Positions 6,304 through 7,410 of a stretch of 7,410 nt of DNA are shown piece by piece. Source of the DNA: Microbacteriaceae bacterium. Its GTDB lineage: Bacteria > Actinomycetota > Actinomycetes > Actinomycetales > Microbacteriaceae. Location: the NCBI GenBank assembly GCA_025463615.1, contig JAODAU010000159.1, positions 1 through 7,410 on the forward strand, written 5' to 3'. The position numbers and the translations under genes were made by a program. The stretch's first letter is position 1. Every line of letters begins with the position of its first letter. The notes below the pieces were generated by a model. It was not told the DNA's origin. It saw only the letters and a program-made list of their open reading frames with translations, and did no database searches.

Positions 6304-7410
6304 CGAGACCCCGAGCTTGCGGTAGATGCCGCGCATGTGCGTCTTCACCGTGTTCACCGAGAGCAGCAGGTCGTGCGCGATCTCGTCCACCGTTCGCAGC
6401 GTTCGCAGTTCGCCGAGGATCTGCCGTTCGCGGTAGGTGAGCTCGCCCGAGTCGAGGGCGCCGCCGCCGCCGACGTCCTCGGCGAGGAGGGATTTAGCGA
6501 CGTGCTCGTGCGGGCCGAAGCGACCCGATCCGGCCGCCAGGATCTGGGCGACGGCGCGCATGCCGACCCGCCCGACCTCGTAATAGGCGCCGGTCTCGTC
6601 CGCGCGCTCGAGCGCGCGATAGATGGACGAGTGGGCGCGGTACGGGTTGTTCGCGCGGGACTCGAGCACGGCATCCATCGACCATGCCACGATCTCGGAG
6701 ATCGGCACCGCGCCGGCGTGCTCCTCGCCCATGAGCGGCCCGAGCACCGTTCGCGCGGAGTCGTGGCGCCCGATGCTGATGAGGTAGAGGCAGTACGCGA
6801 CCTGCCAGTCGAAGCGTTCGCCGAGCATCTGCCGCCCGGTGTTGAGCAGTCGTTCGCTCCAGCGCCGCTCGTTGAGGTGGGTCGCCATTCGCAGGCCGGA
6901 GAACAGCGACGCGACGATGGACGTGTGGGATGCCCCGCGCAGGTACGGCGGCGGCCAGGCGGTAACGAACTCCTGCGCCACCCTCCTCTTCTGGTCGAGC
7001 ACCTCGAACCACGCGTCGTTGTAGGCGTGCTGCACCTGCAGGCGGACCATGTCCTCGGGCTGCTTGGCGGCGAGCTCGAGCGCGGCCGTGGCGTGTTCGC
7101 GCGCCGCCGCGGTGTCGAGCAGCTCGAGCGAGGCCCAGCTCGCGAACGAGTGCGCGATCGCCCTCGACGCGTTCTGGTTCTGCGTGGTCGACTGGGTCGC
7201 GCGCAGCAGCGCCTCATCCGAGCGCGCGAGCGTCGTGCGGAAGTCGCAGGCGTTCGCCGCGGCGCCGGCGAGCCCGACCGTGCCGAGCACGATGTTCGAC
7301 AGGTCCTCCTCGTTCTCGGCCGCGGCGAGGGCGGCGCTGAGGTCGCTGTTCGCCTCCGCCTCGTCGCCCACGCGAACGGCCTCGAGGCCGCGGGTGAGCC
7401 GGATCGCGAG
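6256..7410 (-). CDS. LuxR-family transcriptional regulator, C-terminal part
   Basis: The frame is open to the right edge, so the N-terminus is missing; the GTG at 7371 is an internal codon rather than a supported start. 384 residues are visible. The last 61 (nt 6259-6441) form a LuxR/GerE-type helix-turn-helix: LTYRERQIL, TVDEIAHDLLLSVNTVKTHM, then IYRKLGVSSRRQAIAKA and GLL at the end. This form is typical of MalT/LAL-like regulators. The preceding ~320 residues are helical and Ala-rich with repeated paired-helix patterns (for example ARSDEALLRA, AREHATAALELA), consistent with a TPR-like sensor or scaffold region. An N-terminal AAA/STAND ATPase domain, usual in the LAL group, would lie beyond the window and cannot be confirmed. 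It is expected to bind DNA at target promoters; its targets and signal are unknown. The neighbouring stress-like and sulfatase genes are candidates only by proximity. Its 3' end overlaps the convergent gene by 48 nt. Confidence 0.9.
   Translation of the reverse strand, partial: LAIRLTRGLEAVRVGDEAEANSDLSAALAAAENEEDLSNIVLGTVGLAGAAANACDFRTTLARSDEALLRATQSTTQNQNASRAIAHSFASWASLELLDTAAAREHATAALELAAKQPEDMVRLQVQHAYNDAWFEVLDQKRRVAQEFVTAWPPPYLRGASHTSIVASLFSGLRMATHLNERRWSERLLNTGRQMLGERFDWQVAYCLYLISIGRHDSARTVLGPLMGEEHAGAVPISEIVAWSMDAVLESRANNPYRAHSSIYRALERADETGAYYEVGRVGMRAVAQILAAGSGRFGPHEHVAKSLLAEDVGGGGALDSGELTYRERQILGELRTLRTVDEIAHDLLLSVNTVKTHMRGIYRKLGVSSRRQAIAKAERFGLL

Overview
The window looks like chromosomal DNA from a high-GC actinobacterium. 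Codons end almost always in G or C. The gene types and a strongly over-used GGATGCC/GGCATCC word fit a Microbacteriaceae-like organism (Leifsonia, Agromyces or Microbacterium type); this family placement is inference, not proven. Coding density is very high. Five protein genes and one long hairpin fill the window, and no stretch over 300 bases lacks a gene. I see no rRNA, tRNA, CRISPR array, insertion sequence or phage gene.

Left block, plus strand (1-3169): the 3' end of a gene for a tandem META-domain (HslJ-like) protein, then a complete serine-dependent glutaminase (glsA) 3 nt later, then a 14-helix MFS transporter 14 nt after that. The tight spacing suggests one transcript. The pairing invites the idea that glutamine deamidation is linked to transport of a substrate or product, but the transporter looks like the DHA2 drug-exporter family, so its substrate is unknown.

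Junction (3170-3242): the transporter gene converges on a minus-strand sulfatase gene. Almost the whole 73-nt gap is one hairpin with 25-bp arms (one mismatch) and an 18-nt loop. It is placed to act as a bidirectional terminator but has no U-tract on either strand.

Right block (3243-7410): a 780-residue type I sulfatase, probably cytoplasmic, with a complete formylglycine-type active site, reads leftward. It diverges across 157 nt from a small plus-strand protein resembling the YflT/general stress protein 17M family. That gene runs into, and overlaps by 48 nt, the 3' end of a minus-strand LuxR-type regulator that continues beyond the right edge.

No clearly novel multi-gene system is visible. 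The most unusual signals are the heptamer GGATGCC, which overrides normal codon choice in all parts of the window, and the long hairpin between the convergent genes.
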